Shown one piece after another: positions 18,655 through 28,279 of a DNA stretch of 31,705 nt. The DNA is from Isotricha intestinalis. Lineage: Eukaryota > Ciliophora > Litostomatea > Vestibuliferida > Isotrichidae. Under the pieces are notes generated by a model. It was not told the origin of the DNA, did no database searches, and saw nothing but the letters and a program-made list of their open reading frames with translations. The position numbers and the translations under genes are program-made. The stretch spans positions 1 to 31,705 of the forward strand of contig JAJJLU010003780.1 of NCBI GenBank assembly GCA_023807065.1. The letters run 5' to 3'. The stretch's first letter is position 1. Each line of letters starts with the position of its first letter.

Positions 18655-19620
18655 ATGATTTCTCAGCCAAGTGTTTTTGATTCAAACTCATATAAAATCA
18701 CAAACTCAAATAATTATATTAATGCAATTAAAGATTATTCAAATGTAATTTCAAATTCAAATAATTGTTCTATTATTTTAATGGATAAATACCAAGATAA
18801 TGAACCCACAACAATTGAAGATAATTCAACTATAAAACAAGCTTCTTTCTCTAATTGTGATATGAGTGAAAGCATTAATAAAAGTATGAATGAAATAGAA
18901 GTTATTTTCAATCATATTATCCCATTTAAAGATTTAGAAAATTTTCCTAAACATTTAAATATTTTTTCACTTATTAAAAATATTGAAAAAATTTTTCAAA
19001 ATTTCAATGATAAAAATAATAATATGACTTCATATGATAATTTAAATTATATTTTAAAATCAATAACTAATTTAAGAGTTTTACTCAAATTTCATAGAGT
19101 TATTTTTCTAAATTTTTTTAATAGTATTTTTACTTTATTTACTCAAATTATTTCTAATAATACATTTAATTTTCAAATAATAGATAATTGTTTATTTTTA
19201 TTAAATGAATTATTTATTTCTTATTCAAATGAATTCATTTATGAAAAATGGATTCCTGTATTATTAAATTTATTAATTAACTTATATATGATTCAACAAT
19301 TTATTACTTCAAAAGATTTCATAGAAATTATCTTAAATAATCTTATAAAATATTGTTATAATGTGAATAATTTCACTCAAAATTTAAATGATTTAATAAA
19401 TGAAAATAATTATGTAAAAAGTAAAATTGCAATGAATTATTTAATTAAATTTCTTAAATTTGGGAATTTTTCAGTTGATAAAATATATCCACAATTACTT
19501 TATAACAAATCTTATTTATTAATTAATTCCAATATAAATGAATTTAAATTGCTTGGAAAAGAATTACAAGACAATCTAAATAAATTTATAAAAATTGAAA
19601 ACGAAGAAGAAGAAATATAA
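18655..19620 (+). CDS. Possible TOG/HEAT-repeat protein
   Basis: The 321-residue protein has a Ser/Asn-rich first 75 residues, then helical repeats to the end. The segment NLNYILKSITNLRVLLKFHRVIFLNFF resembles the start of TOG-type HEAT domains (CLASP, crescerin/TOGARAM), where a loop with LRxLxKFH leads to a helix. Further helix pairs follow (FQIIDNCLFLLNELFISYS and EKWIPVLLNLLINL). TOG arrays bind tubulin and regulate microtubule growth, including in cilia. One domain of about 230 residues fits here. I see no canonical tubulin-contact Trp at the usual place, so tubulin binding is doubtful. The match is from memory of patterns only. Confidence 0.4.
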   Translation: MISQPSVFDSNSYKITNSNNYINAIKDYSNVISNSNNCSIILMDKYQDNEPTTIEDNSTIKQASFSNCDMSESINKSMNEIEVIFNHIIPFKDLENFPKHLNIFSLIKNIEKIFQNFNDKNNNMTSYDNLNYILKSITNLRVLLKFHRVIFLNFFNSIFTLFTQIISNNTFNFQIIDNCLFLLNELFISYSNEFIYEKWIPVLLNLLINLYMIQQFITSKDFIEIILNNLIKYCYNVNNFTQNLNDLINENNYVKSKIAMNYLIKFLKFGNFSVDKIYPQLLYNKSYLLINSNINEFKLLGKELQDNLNKFIKIENEEEEI

Positions 19621-19729
19621 ATATTCATTTAATTTTTAAATAAAATAAATAAATTTAATTATAGCTTAATTTTTATTTACAATTTTCTTTGATGAATTAT
19701 AAATGTACTTATAGTATAATTATAATAAA

Positions 19730-20194
19730 ATGTCTGAGAAAAAGAACATTCCAAAAGAAGTATTATCAGAATATAAAGAAATATTTGATTCATATGATAT
19801 AAATAAAAATGGTAAAATTGAAAGAAAGGAAATGAAAATAATATTAAAAAAATTAGGAAAAAACGGAATACAAGAAGAAATAGATGAAATATGGAGAGCA
19901 ATGAATAAGATAGAAAGTGATTCTACTATATCATTTGATGATTTTATAGAATTTATAAATAGATTTAATCTTACTAAAAATTCAATGTCGACTGATGATA
20001 TAATAAATGCTTTTGAAATTTTTGATAGAAATCATGATGGAACTATATCAATCAATGAATTTAAACATATTTTAATGGATTTAGGACAAAAGTTAAGTGA
20101 AGAAGAAGTTGAAGAAATTTTCCAAGATATTGATTTCAATGAAGATGGTAAGATAAATTATAGAGAATTTGTTGAATTTTGGCAGCAACAATAA
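19730..20194 (+). CDS. Calmodulin-like/centrin-like EF-hand protein
   Basis: The 154-residue protein has the four-EF-hand length of calmodulin. Loop 1 (DINKNGKIERKE, 23-34), loop 3 (DRNHDGTISINE, 99-110) and loop 4 (DFNEDGKINYRE, 135-146) keep all calcium-coordinating positions. Loop 2 (59-70, NKIESDSTISFD) lacks them and should not bind calcium. The protein is too divergent to be calmodulin itself and lacks the basic N-terminal extension of most centrins. It ends in VEFWQQQ. It follows the possible TOG gene by 109 bp on the same strand. Calcium-dependent regulation of cytoskeleton or kinases is the likely role. Confidence 0.85.
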   Translation: MSEKKNIPKEVLSEYKEIFDSYDINKNGKIERKEMKIILKKLGKNGIQEEIDEIWRAMNKIESDSTISFDDFIEFINRFNLTKNSMSTDDIINAFEIFDRNHDGTISINEFKHILMDLGQKLSEEEVEEIFQDIDFNEDGKINYREFVEFWQQQ

Positions 20195-20578
20195 TTTTTT
20201 TTATCAATTTTAAATTATATTAAATATGAAAATTTATTATATCCACAAATGTAAATCAACTTTTTGATAATTTATAATTTTTTTATTTAAAATTTAAAAT
20301 GAATTTTAAATTAATGAATATAAATTATTTTAACGGAATAAAAATTATATTTTATTTTTATAATTTTATTATTTTATTTATTTTATCTGAAAAAGCTCAT
20401 TTATAATCTTTATTAGAAGAATATAAATATGATATTCTTGAAAATTTATGAAATATGTATTACATTAATTATTTTCTTAGTTTGTAAAAGAAATTATTAA
20501 GTTATATATACTTATAATTATATTATTGAAATTATTATTTTATAAAGTAATTCTTACTAAATTAAAAAATATAATTTA
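20195..20578. other. 384-bp intergenic region with a coding-like relic
   Basis: This is the gap between two + genes. It is A/T-rich. From 20377 to about 20490 the + frame (codons starting at 20386) reads like protein, SEKAHL then SLLEEYKYDILENL then NMYYINYFLSL, broken by TAA, TGA and TAA. The family is not recognisable. The last 80 bases before 20579 are plain A/T and probably hold the promoter of the next gene. Confidence 0.4.
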
Positions 20579-22549
20579 ATGGATAATTATTTTACAAACC
20601 TTACTGAATTCAATAATAAAAATTCGAGAGAACATAAGATTAAATCTATATCTAAGTTTCCAATTTCATTAAAGAATTCAAATTCAGATAAATTGAAAAT
20701 AGATAGTTTTGATTCTTCATATAATAACAGACATATGTTTGTTCAAAACTATAAATCAAAATCAACTCAAGATTTACATAACTCTAGTACTTCAAATTAT
20801 AATTTTACAAAAAAAAGTCATTCAAATTCAACTTCAGTTTCAACTATTGATTTTAAACGTAAAAATGAAGGATTATTTATTCAAATGAAAATGGGAGAAT
20901 TTCAATTTAGAATTCAAAATTTAAAAAAAAATTTGTTTAAAAAAAACAAAGAAATTGAAAAATTAGAAAATGAATTAAAAGAATTAAAAAATAAAAAAGA
21001 ATTAAAAAAAAGAGAATTAGAAGATTTTTTATCAAATAAAGAATCTTTAGAAGAAATAATGAGAGTTCTTCTTCATGATAACGTAAATAGTCAAAGAGAA
21101 ATTTATACAAAAATCACTCTTGACAAAAATGAAATTATCAATTGTTCAAACGAAAAATTAAATGAAATATTAAAAAATACTTTTGAAGATTTAAAAATTT
21201 CAAATGTTGAAAAAATTATTGAAATAATAAAAGTAAATTTTCAAAAAAAGAATTTAATCAAAGAAGGGAAAGTTGATTTGTTTTTGGGTGAAATTATTAT
21301 GTCTTTAAAAAAAGTTATTAAAGAAACATTCAATGAAAATCAAATTCATTTATTGTTGAAATATATTATTAAAATTTCTTATTTCGATAAAAAAATAAAC
21401 GATACTTTTAATTTTATAAAAAAGATTTATAAAGATCAAAAAAAAGAAATAAAAGAAAAATTAATAGAATCTTTACATACAAAACAAAAAATAGAAGAAA
21501 AATTAATAGAATTAAATAATTTAATGGAAGAATTAGATAAAAAAAAGTATATTTTTGATAATTCAAAAAATAAATTTAAGAAAAAAGAAAATAAACTTGA
21601 AATACCAAATTATAAAATATTAAGAAAAATATATAATTCATCAAAAACTACTTCAAGAATTAAAAAAATAAATTATTTTAAAACAAAAACAAATACTTAT
21701 AATTCACCTAATTTATCTACTGAAATTCAACAAGAACAATATAAATTAACTTATAATTCAAATAATATATCTACTGATTATAATCAACATTTAAGAGTAC
21801 AGACATCTCCTATTTCTACAGTTACTTCTTCTAGATTTAATTTATTTACAAATAAAATAATAAATAAAAATAAAAATAATAATAATAGATTTGAGGAATC
21901 ATTTTGTTATTATAAAATTTTTAATAAATATGAAAGAAGATTTAATCCTTTAAATATAATTGATAGAAATCCTGAATTTTTAGGTTATAATAAAGGACTT
22001 CTTTCTATTGATTTCAGTAATAAACAATTAATATTTTCAAAATCTAACAACGACGACAATAAAAAAATAATATATAACAATAAAATTTTTAAAATTGAAT
22101 ATAAAAAAATTAGAAATATTCTAATACCAAATGCAATAAGAGAAATTATTAAAGTTTATAATTTTTATTTAAAATATAATAAAACATGTGAAAAAGAATT
22201 CAACAATTCAATTAAAAGTTTAAATAGATTTATTCATTTAAAAGAATTAAATAATATAAAAATGGATGATAATCAAAAAATAAAAGCTGCTTTATGTAAA
22301 TATTTTTCTTTTTTAATAATATTTTCAGAAGAAAAAAATTTAGAAATTATATTTATAAATTATGAAGAATTTAAATATTGGTATAATGGTATTTCACTTA
22401 TTGTAAAAGATAATAAAAAATTATATAATAATGAAAATGATATATTTATAAAAAACAAGATAAACCATAAAAAAAGTAAAAGTAATTCATTCAAAATAGG
22501 AGAAAGCCCAAATAAATTAAGTAAAAATACATATAATTATCATATATAG
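20579..22549 (+). CDS. Coiled-coil protein with C-terminal PH-like domain
   Basis: The 656-residue protein starts with a Ser/Asn-rich region of about 95 residues. A strong Lys/Glu coiled coil follows (about 100-180), then a helical region with a second coiled coil (about 270-330). A Ser/Thr/Asn-rich linker leads to a domain at about 455-620. That domain ends in FLIIFSEEKNLEIIFINYEEFKYWYNGI, which matches the last strands and Trp-containing helix of PH-like domains, as in proteins where a hydrophobic SxxK/LEII strand precedes W-x-x-G-I. The protein is divergent enough that lipid binding is unproven. It stops at TAG and lies upstream of the LINE relic. Confidence 0.6.
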   Translation: MDNYFTNLTEFNNKNSREHKIKSISKFPISLKNSNSDKLKIDSFDSSYNNRHMFVQNYKSKSTQDLHNSSTSNYNFTKKSHSNSTSVSTIDFKRKNEGLFIQMKMGEFQFRIQNLKKNLFKKNKEIEKLENELKELKNKKELKKRELEDFLSNKESLEEIMRVLLHDNVNSQREIYTKITLDKNEIINCSNEKLNEILKNTFEDLKISNVEKIIEIIKVNFQKKNLIKEGKVDLFLGEIIMSLKKVIKETFNENQIHLLLKYIIKISYFDKKINDTFNFIKKIYKDQKKEIKEKLIESLHTKQKIEEKLIELNNLMEELDKKKYIFDNSKNKFKKKENKLEIPNYKILRKIYNSSKTTSRIKKINYFKTKTNTYNSPNLSTEIQQEQYKLTYNSNNISTDYNQHLRVQTSPISTVTSSRFNLFTNKIINKNKNNNNRFEESFCYYKIFNKYERRFNPLNIIDRNPEFLGYNKGLLSIDFSNKQLIFSKSNNDDNKKIIYNNKIFKIEYKKIRNILIPNAIREIIKVYNFYLKYNKTCEKEFNNSIKSLNRFIHLKELNNIKMDDNQKIKAALCKYFSFLIIFSEEKNLEIIFINYEEFKYWYNGISLIVKDNKKLYNNENDIFIKNKINHKKSKSNSFKIGESPNKLSKNTYNYHI

Positions 22550-23254
22550 ATTGGAAATTAATAAAACTAATTTTTTCAAATAATTTCTAAATAATAATAT
22601 TAATTAAAAATAAATAAAAAATATAAAAAATGAAGAAAAATAATAGTAAATATAAGAAATAAAAAAGAATATGAGATATAAGTTAATAATGAGATAGACG
22701 GAGTGATTGGGGAGAATGATTGTTATGGTATATTTAAAATGTCAATAAGATGTTTATTGTTAGCCAATAATATATTTAAGGCTATTATTATGTTCCTTTT
22801 TACAAAAAAAATAAAAGTAATATTATTATTATCCGAATTATATATTTCATATTCCTAATGGTTTTTCTGACATTTATCTTTTTTTATTTTGAGATAGAAT
22901 AATCACTATTAGATAATTCAATATAATGATGTGATTATTATTGTGCTAATGGGGGATTTTAATGAGTTAAAGATTTGACTGTTGAAATAATGTTTATTAT
23001 TAAGAAATTGTTTAATATTCCAAACTTTACAAAATCAAATCATTGAAAGTTATATAATAAAAATCGATTTTAATCTTTTTTCAAATTATTATTAAAAAAA
23101 TATTATCTTAAAATCATATATTTTTTTCCTTTAAATAAAATTTGAATTCAAATTTTTATAACTTAATTTAAATGAAAATATTTTAAAACCAAAAATTATA
23201 AAAATAAATTTATTTTTAAAGAATATAAGAATAAACAAAATATATAAATTAAAA
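22550..23254. other. 705-bp intergenic region containing a retroelement relic
   Basis: The largest gap in the window. Bases 22550-22680 and 23095-23254 are plain A/T-rich flanks, the latter probably including the promoter of the PH-domain gene. Bases 22682-23092 have visibly more G/C and a hairpin-like TAGCC...GGCTA at about 22760-22783. They contain the LINE-like relic described separately. I see no tRNA or snRNA. Confidence 0.5.
22682..23092 (+). pseudogene. Decayed LINE (non-LTR retrotransposon) endonuclease fragment
   Basis: One + frame (codons from 22682) carries, between in-frame stops, the pattern of an EEP-type endonuclease. A 58-codon open stretch (22682-22855) ends in VILLLSELYISYS, as in the strand before the GDFN region. 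It is followed by NDVIIIVLMGDFNE, with GDFN at 22952-22963. In the same frame, IIKIDFNLFSNYY at 23054-23092 fits the SRID-type motif. Stops TAA, TGA and TAG interrupt it several times. The distance from GDFN to the RID-like motif is about 32 codons, shorter than usual, so it is also deleted internally. No reverse transcriptase, target-site duplication or poly-A end is seen. The call rests on motifs read by eye. Confidence 0.5.
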
Positions 23255-24616
23255 ATGGGAGCTGCAATAACAAAAGCATGTAATTGTAAATGTGCTCAAC
23301 AAGAAGATGAAGATGAAATTAATAGAGAAAATAATGATGTAAAAAATCCTGATTCAGTTGATACTTTGAAAAAAAAACATAAAGAAACAGACCCATTTTC
23401 TACAATTGGTTCAAGTTCATCTGATAAAAATAATAACACTGATAAAAAAAATCAAAAATATAATAATCATTCTAATAAAGATTTATCTATTATTAAAGAA
23501 CAACAATATGGGGAATTTGGAATTGATTTAGATGAACCTACAATTGAGATATTTAATAAAAACCCTTATTCTGGAAATCAAAATAATACTAATTCTAAAT
23601 ATCATAATCCATCTCAAAATAATAATAATTCAAACTATGATAACAACAATCCAAATTTAAATAACAATCATTATGGGAATGATAATAACCAAAATAATAG
23701 TAATTCTAACTTTTATACTAATAATACAAATCCAAACAATAATTCAAATATTAATTCAAACCCTAATTATAAATCTTCAAATAAAAAATCCAATAAATAT
23801 AGAAATCCAAATGAAATAAATAGAGAAAATGAAGATGATATGTATATTCAAAATTCAAATAATAAAAAAATAAATAAAAACACACTAAAAATTTTCAATG
23901 TCCCATTAAATAAATCAACAATCCATAATTATAATATAAATAATACAGAAAAAAGTTTTAATTCAAAATTAAATAAAACTGGAAGTCATCAAAATGATAG
24001 TATATTGCATTTAAATCATAGTTTAAATAATACAATAAATCAGAGTTTAATAATAAATGGAATTCATAAGTTAAATGAAATATTTCATAATATTAAAGAA
24101 AAGAATAAAAATGATGAAATAAATTTAATATGGCAAAATTTAGATATTAATACATTTATTTCAAGTAAAAAATTAAATTCAAATGATCCTGAAGAAATAA
24201 TGTTTAAAGGAAATATTTATAAAATGGTACTTTCAAATATATTTAAAAATTGTTCAATGAATATTCAAAAATTTTGTATTTTAACAAAAAAAAAATTTTT
24301 CATATATCAGAATAAAGAAAATTTCTTATTAATGAAAAATCCTCAAAGAGTAATTAAATTAGAAGATATTGAAAGTTGTGGAAGAATTGATTTAACTTTA
24401 TTAAATATTCATTATTTATATGAATATTATTATATGTATATTGAAGTTATTGATGATGAATATGATAATAAAGAATTAAATAATGATGAAGTGTATAAAA
24501 TTGTTAAAAAAGAACAATCAGGAAGATTTTTCCTTTTATTTTCTAAAGATGAAAGTATTCTTAATCAATGGGTTTGTGCTATAAATTTTATTATAAATTC
24601 AAATCAAACACAATGA
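23255..24616 (+). CDS. Lipid-anchored PH-domain protein
   Basis: The 453-residue protein starts MGAAITKACNCKC. Gly2, Thr6 and Lys7 fit an N-myristoylation signal, and Cys9, 11 and 13 could be palmitoylated, so membrane attachment is likely. Residues about 100-190 are extremely Asn-rich. The C terminus (about 310-448) has a PH-domain course: an EEIMFKGNIYKM strand, KFCILTKKKFFIYQNKE, then IKLEDIESC, and finally FFLLFSKDESILNQWVCAINFII with the invariant Trp of the last helix. The + run continues with the TPR gene. TGA stop at 24614-24616. The PH partner and lipid are unknown; no strong basic loop stands out. Confidence 0.75.
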   Translation: MGAAITKACNCKCAQQEDEDEINRENNDVKNPDSVDTLKKKHKETDPFSTIGSSSSDKNNNTDKKNQKYNNHSNKDLSIIKEQQYGEFGIDLDEPTIEIFNKNPYSGNQNNTNSKYHNPSQNNNNSNYDNNNPNLNNNHYGNDNNQNNSNSNFYTNNTNPNNNSNINSNPNYKSSNKKSNKYRNPNEINRENEDDMYIQNSNNKKINKNTLKIFNVPLNKSTIHNYNINNTEKSFNSKLNKTGSHQNDSILHLNHSLNNTINQSLIINGIHKLNEIFHNIKEKNKNDEINLIWQNLDINTFISSKKLNSNDPEEIMFKGNIYKMVLSNIFKNCSMNIQKFCILTKKKFFIYQNKENFLLMKNPQRVIKLEDIESCGRIDLTLLNIHYLYEYYYMYIEVIDDEYDNKELNNDEVYKIVKKEQSGRFFLLFSKDESILNQWVCAINFIINSNQTQ

Positions 24617-24815
24617 AAGTTATTTTTGTATCATTTTTTAAATATTTTTTATTTTTTAATATTAATAAATATTTAAGGTTTTTTTATTAAGTAGTAAATT
24701 AAATTTTTAAATATTTTGATATATAATTAACAAAACAAAAAATAAATATTTGAATAAATTATTTTAAAAAAATAATTTCCAAAAAAACAAAAAAAAACAA
24801 TAAAAAATTAAATAA

Positions 24816-25613
24816 ATGTTCCTTGAACCAAAAGCCTACGACTTTGCTCAAAGAATATTAAAAATATATTATGAAAAAGACATATCAAAAGAATCAAAAA
24901 CAGAAGAAATTCCCAACATAAAAAAAATATCTGAAGATCCAAAAAGAACAATAGGAAATACAAATTATCAGAAATTTGAGCAAATAGCAAAAATGATAGA
25001 GGAAAAAGAGAAAAAAGAAGAAGAAAAGAAAAAAAAAGAATTAGAAGAATCAGAACATAAAAAAGAATTATTAAAAATGGGATGTAATAATGATTTAAGA
25101 AAAGAACGTCAATTAATGGATAAACCAGTAAAAGATAAAATAGAAGCAAGTAAAATATTTAAAAATGAAGGAGATGATTATTTAAAACAAAAAAATTTCG
25201 ATGAAGCAATTAATTCATATGAAAAAGGTTTATTGCAACTTTTTTATTGTTTTAGTGATGATCCAAAAGAAGAAGAAGAAGCAGATAAAATTAAACAAAG
25301 TTTAAATTTAAATGCTTCTTTTTGTTTTATTAATTTAAAAAAATATGATGATGCTTTAGGATATTTAAATGAAGCTTTGAGAATTGATAAAAATAATTTA
25401 AAAACTTTATATAGACTTGCTTTCTGCTATTTTAATTTAGAAAGATTTGATGATAGTAAAAATACTATTAAAAAAGCTTTTGATGTTTGTGAAAAACTTA
25501 ATAATGATAAAGATTTAGTTTTGTTTCAAAATCTAAATAAAGATATTGAAGATAAGTTGTCTTTTTACCAACAAAATGAAGATAATTTATATAAGAAAAT
25601 GTCTAAAGTTTAA
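24816..25613 (+). CDS. TPR co-chaperone-like protein
   Basis: The 265-residue protein has a charged coiled-coil-like first half (about 55-105, KEKKEEEKKKKELEE) and three TPRs. They lie at about 111-144 (ASKIFKNEGDDYLKQKNFDEA), 161-193 (QSLNLNASFCFINLKKYDDA) and 195-228 (LKTLYRLAFCYFNLERFDDS). Pattern and spacing match Hsp90/Hsp70-binding TPR clamps (FKBP, TTC4, AIP types). Of the clamp residues, Lys, an Asn in TPR2 and the Lys/Arg pair of TPR3 are present, but the first-repeat Asn is Asp. There is no FKBP or other catalytic domain. The run ends in a charged tail. Chaperone-adaptor function is inferred from the clamp. Confidence 0.75.
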   Translation: MFLEPKAYDFAQRILKIYYEKDISKESKTEEIPNIKKISEDPKRTIGNTNYQKFEQIAKMIEEKEKKEEEKKKKELEESEHKKELLKMGCNNDLRKERQLMDKPVKDKIEASKIFKNEGDDYLKQKNFDEAINSYEKGLLQLFYCFSDDPKEEEEADKIKQSLNLNASFCFINLKKYDDALGYLNEALRIDKNNLKTLYRLAFCYFNLERFDDSKNTIKKAFDVCEKLNNDKDLVLFQNLNKDIEDKLSFYQQNEDNLYKKMSKV

Positions 25614-26231
25614 TTCTTAATCTTGAATAGTAAATTTAAATATAAACTTTTTATCCTAATAAATTAAATAATTGTTTTTGATGAAATTTTTATTGTTTTA
25701 AACTATTTTCATGCTTTTTTTGTTAGAAATTTCAATTCTTGACTCTTTTTTTAAAAATATTATAATTCTCTAAAGAGCATTATTTTTATTTGAGAAAAAA
25801 TCAATTATTTATATTTGAATTATTATTATTAATATTATCTTTTTTTAAATATATTAATTTTTTTGATTGCTTGTTTTAAAGAAAGAAATTGATTTTTGTG
25901 CGGAAATTTCCTAAGAGACATTTTTTATTTTATTTTTAAATTAATTTTTATTTAATGTTTATTTAAATTTATTTTTTTATAAGGACTCATATTAAAAAGA
26001 GAATATATCAAAACAAATAAATTATTATTAATATTATAACAATTAAAACCATAAATAAACTTATAATTTTTAAATCTCAATGTACAATATTATTGATTTA
26101 TATAAATAATCTTTACAAAACTCAAAAAGAGATTTTAATATTCCAAAAACCAATATTCATTAAATAAAAAATCAATCCACACTAAATTTTCAATTTAAAT
26201 AATTTATCTAAAAAAATAAAAAACTAAAAAT
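25614..26231. other. 618-bp intergenic region
   Basis: The region lies between the TPR gene and the START gene, which converge. I find no open coding stretch, no RNA gene and no repeat beyond A/T runs. One perfect 10-bp palindrome, GGAAATTTCC, at 25902-25911 is the only GC-containing element that stands out; its meaning is unknown. Confidence 0.5.
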
Positions 26232-27236
26232 TTATTTATATTTCCCTAAATATTTCATAATCTCTAATTGCCATTTATATTGTTCATTAGGCATCATAGA
26301 TAAAATAATACTAATCATCATATCCATTTTCATATTAACTTCAGAAAGAAAAACTTCTTTGGTTTTATTAGGAGCTATTTCTTCTAAATACATTCCCATA
26401 ACAATAAATTCAGCTCTTATTCTTTTTTCAGTTATAGGACAATCATCTCTATTGATACTATAATTTAGAAATAAACAACTTTTATTATTTCCACCATAAT
26501 TTTTGTATAATCTTCTAACTTGAACAAACTCTCTATCAGTATATACTAAAGGCATTTGTAAATGTAAATAAGAATATTGAATATCTATTCCATCTTCGAT
26601 TTGATTTTCTAATATTTTTCCTTTTTTATACATTGGTTCTATTTTCTTTCTTTCTTCAAAATCATTTAAAAATCTTATTACTTTTTCAAAAGGATATTCT
26701 AATATATTATATGTTTTTACTATTCCTATTTTTCTTTGTTTCCCTTCATCTTCTATAAATACTTTTTTTAAATATACATTTATTCCTTTTTTTGAAACTG
26801 AATGTTCCCAACCAAAAGAATTATTTTCTGAAACATCTTCATTAATTAAATTTACTAATAAATATTCTTTTTCATTATCAGTCGAATAATTTTCTGGTAA
26901 TTTAATTGTGGAATTTTCATTTGTTATTATTTTATATTTCTTTTCATTAACTGAAGGATTCAGTTTTGATAATTTTTTTGACATTGCACTTTCTTTTGTT
27001 TCTTCTCTTATTATTGATAAACTTGGTTTTGCATATTTATTTTTATTTTCAAACTGTTCAAATCCATTTAAATGGTTTTTATTTGTATTTATTTCTGTTG
27101 GACATGCATATAATAAAATAAATGTTAAATCATCTTTATTTATTTCATTTTTTTTTCTTTTATCTCCTTTTATTTGATATTTTTTCTTTTTGGTATAAAA
27201 TATATCTATTAAAAGATTATTTCTATCTAGAAACAT
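26232..27236 (-). CDS. START-domain lipid-binding protein
   Basis: The C-terminal 200 residues match a START domain: a Trp near the start (SFGWEHSVSKKGINVYLKKV), KTYNILEYPFEKVIRFLNDFEERKKIEP, YSYLHLQMPLVYTDREFVQVRRLYK, FLSEVNMKMDM and a closing helix (EQYKWQLEIMKYLGKYK). START domains bind lipids or sterols in a hydrophobic pocket and act in lipid transfer. The first 120 residues are Lys/Asn-rich without a recognisable domain; no signal peptide or membrane segment is evident. It begins at ATG 27234-27236, divergent from the basic protein gene by 168 bp. Confidence 0.8.
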   Translation of the reverse strand: MFLDRNNLLIDIFYTKKKKYQIKGDKRKKNEINKDDLTFILLYACPTEINTNKNHLNGFEQFENKNKYAKPSLSIIREETKESAMSKKLSKLNPSVNEKKYKIITNENSTIKLPENYSTDNEKEYLLVNLINEDVSENNSFGWEHSVSKKGINVYLKKVFIEDEGKQRKIGIVKTYNILEYPFEKVIRFLNDFEERKKIEPMYKKGKILENQIEDGIDIQYSYLHLQMPLVYTDREFVQVRRLYKNYGGNNKSCLFLNYSINRDDCPITEKRIRAEFIVMGMYLEEIAPNKTKEVFLSEVNMKMDMMISIILSMMPNEQYKWQLEIMKYLGKYK

Positions 27237-27404
27237 ATTAGTTTATATATTTTAAATAAATAAAAAAATATAAATATTAAAAATCAATTAAATAAATTAT
27301 TGAATAAAAAAGTAGAATTAGAAAACAAATAAATTCTATAATGATAAATATTTTAATCACATTAATAATTAATTTATATTTATTAAAGATTATATATAAT
27401 AATA
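27237..27404. promoter_or_regulatory. 168-bp divergent intergenic promoter region
   Basis: It separates the starts of the START-domain gene (-) and the basic protein gene (+). A/T-rich throughout, with no distinct motif. Confidence 0.3.
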
Positions 27405-28232
27405 ATGGGTGATAATAATAATATAAAACAGATTAGTAGAAAAGGAAAAAAAGTAAGTTTTACTCCCAAATATTATAAAGAGAATTTTGAGATAATAAAT
27501 GATAAAAAACAAAGAAACTCAGTTTTTATAATGGGTAAAAATGAAAATCAAACATCTCAATTTAATAAATATTATACTCAAGTAAATAACAATAAAAAAT
27601 CAGAAAAAAATGATTCTTTAAATAATTCAAATTCAAGAGAATTCAGTTTAACTTCAAATACTATAGAAAATCCTTTAGAAATTCCACCAGAAGATTTATT
27701 ATTTAATCATCCTTTATTAAGACCAAATGCAATTAAGAAAAAAACAAAGAAATATAAATATATATTTATTAATGATAAAAATGTAAAAGAAAAAGAAAAA
27801 GAAAAAATGAATAAAACTCATAAATCATTACATGAAAAATTTTTAGGAAAAATTTATAAAAAAAATATTGTATTAGATAAAAAAGTACATGGAGTAAGAA
27901 AAAATAAAAAAAACTTTAATTTAAAAAATTATCAAAATTTATTATTACAATCAGCAAGAGTTTGTCTAAGTAAAGAATCTGTAAATAGATTAAATAATGC
28001 TTTTGGAAATATAAGAAATGAATGTCATCAAGAAATAATTTATGATTATAAATTTTTAAGAGATGTTGAAAAACAAGAAAAAAAAATAATTCATAGTATT
28101 AATAAATCAAGAAGAAATTTTTTAAAAGCAATGTCTGATAGTTTTGAAAATGATAAAAAGAAAAAAAATAAAACTATATATCTTCCTATTATTAAATTCC
28201 AGCGAATTAAATTTGGAAAAAAAAATAAATGA
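27405..28232 (+). CDS. Small basic protein, unknown function
   Basis: I do not recognise this 275-residue protein. It is very basic (many KKK and KNKKN runs). Two denser stretches, NPLEIPPEDLLFNHPLLRPNAIKKK (about 88-112) and LQSARVCLSKESVNRLNNAFGNIRNECHQEIIYDYKF (about 183-219), look structured and include two Cys. It starts MGDNNN without a strong myristoylation context. It ends at TGA, 47 bp before the stop of the convergent UBX gene. A nucleic-acid- or cytoskeleton-associated role is conceivable from charge alone. Confidence 0.6.
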   Translation: MGDNNNIKQISRKGKKVSFTPKYYKENFEIINDKKQRNSVFIMGKNENQTSQFNKYYTQVNNNKKSEKNDSLNNSNSREFSLTSNTIENPLEIPPEDLLFNHPLLRPNAIKKKTKKYKYIFINDKNVKEKEKEKMNKTHKSLHEKFLGKIYKKNIVLDKKVHGVRKNKKNFNLKNYQNLLLQSARVCLSKESVNRLNNAFGNIRNECHQEIIYDYKFLRDVEKQEKKIIHSINKSRRNFLKAMSDSFENDKKKKNKTIYLPIIKFQRIKFGKKNK

Positions 28233-28279
28233 TGAAAAATACTATTTGTAAATAATTTATTTAATTTATAAAAAATTTA

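Noticed and set aside
22760..22810. Possible U4/U5-like snRNA (TAGCCAAT...GGC hairpin, CCTTTTTAC)
   Set aside because: The resemblance is only short motifs, with no flanking stems or Sm site; the frame and motifs fit a LINE relic better.
23041..23095. Box C/D snoRNA (TGATG-like and CTGA-like boxes in 22860-22990)
   Set aside because: The boxes are imperfect and in the wrong order and spacing, and no terminal stem is visible.
25902..25911. GGAAATTTCC palindrome as a transcription factor site
   Set aside because: One 10-bp palindrome between convergent genes, far from any start; no second copy or partner found.
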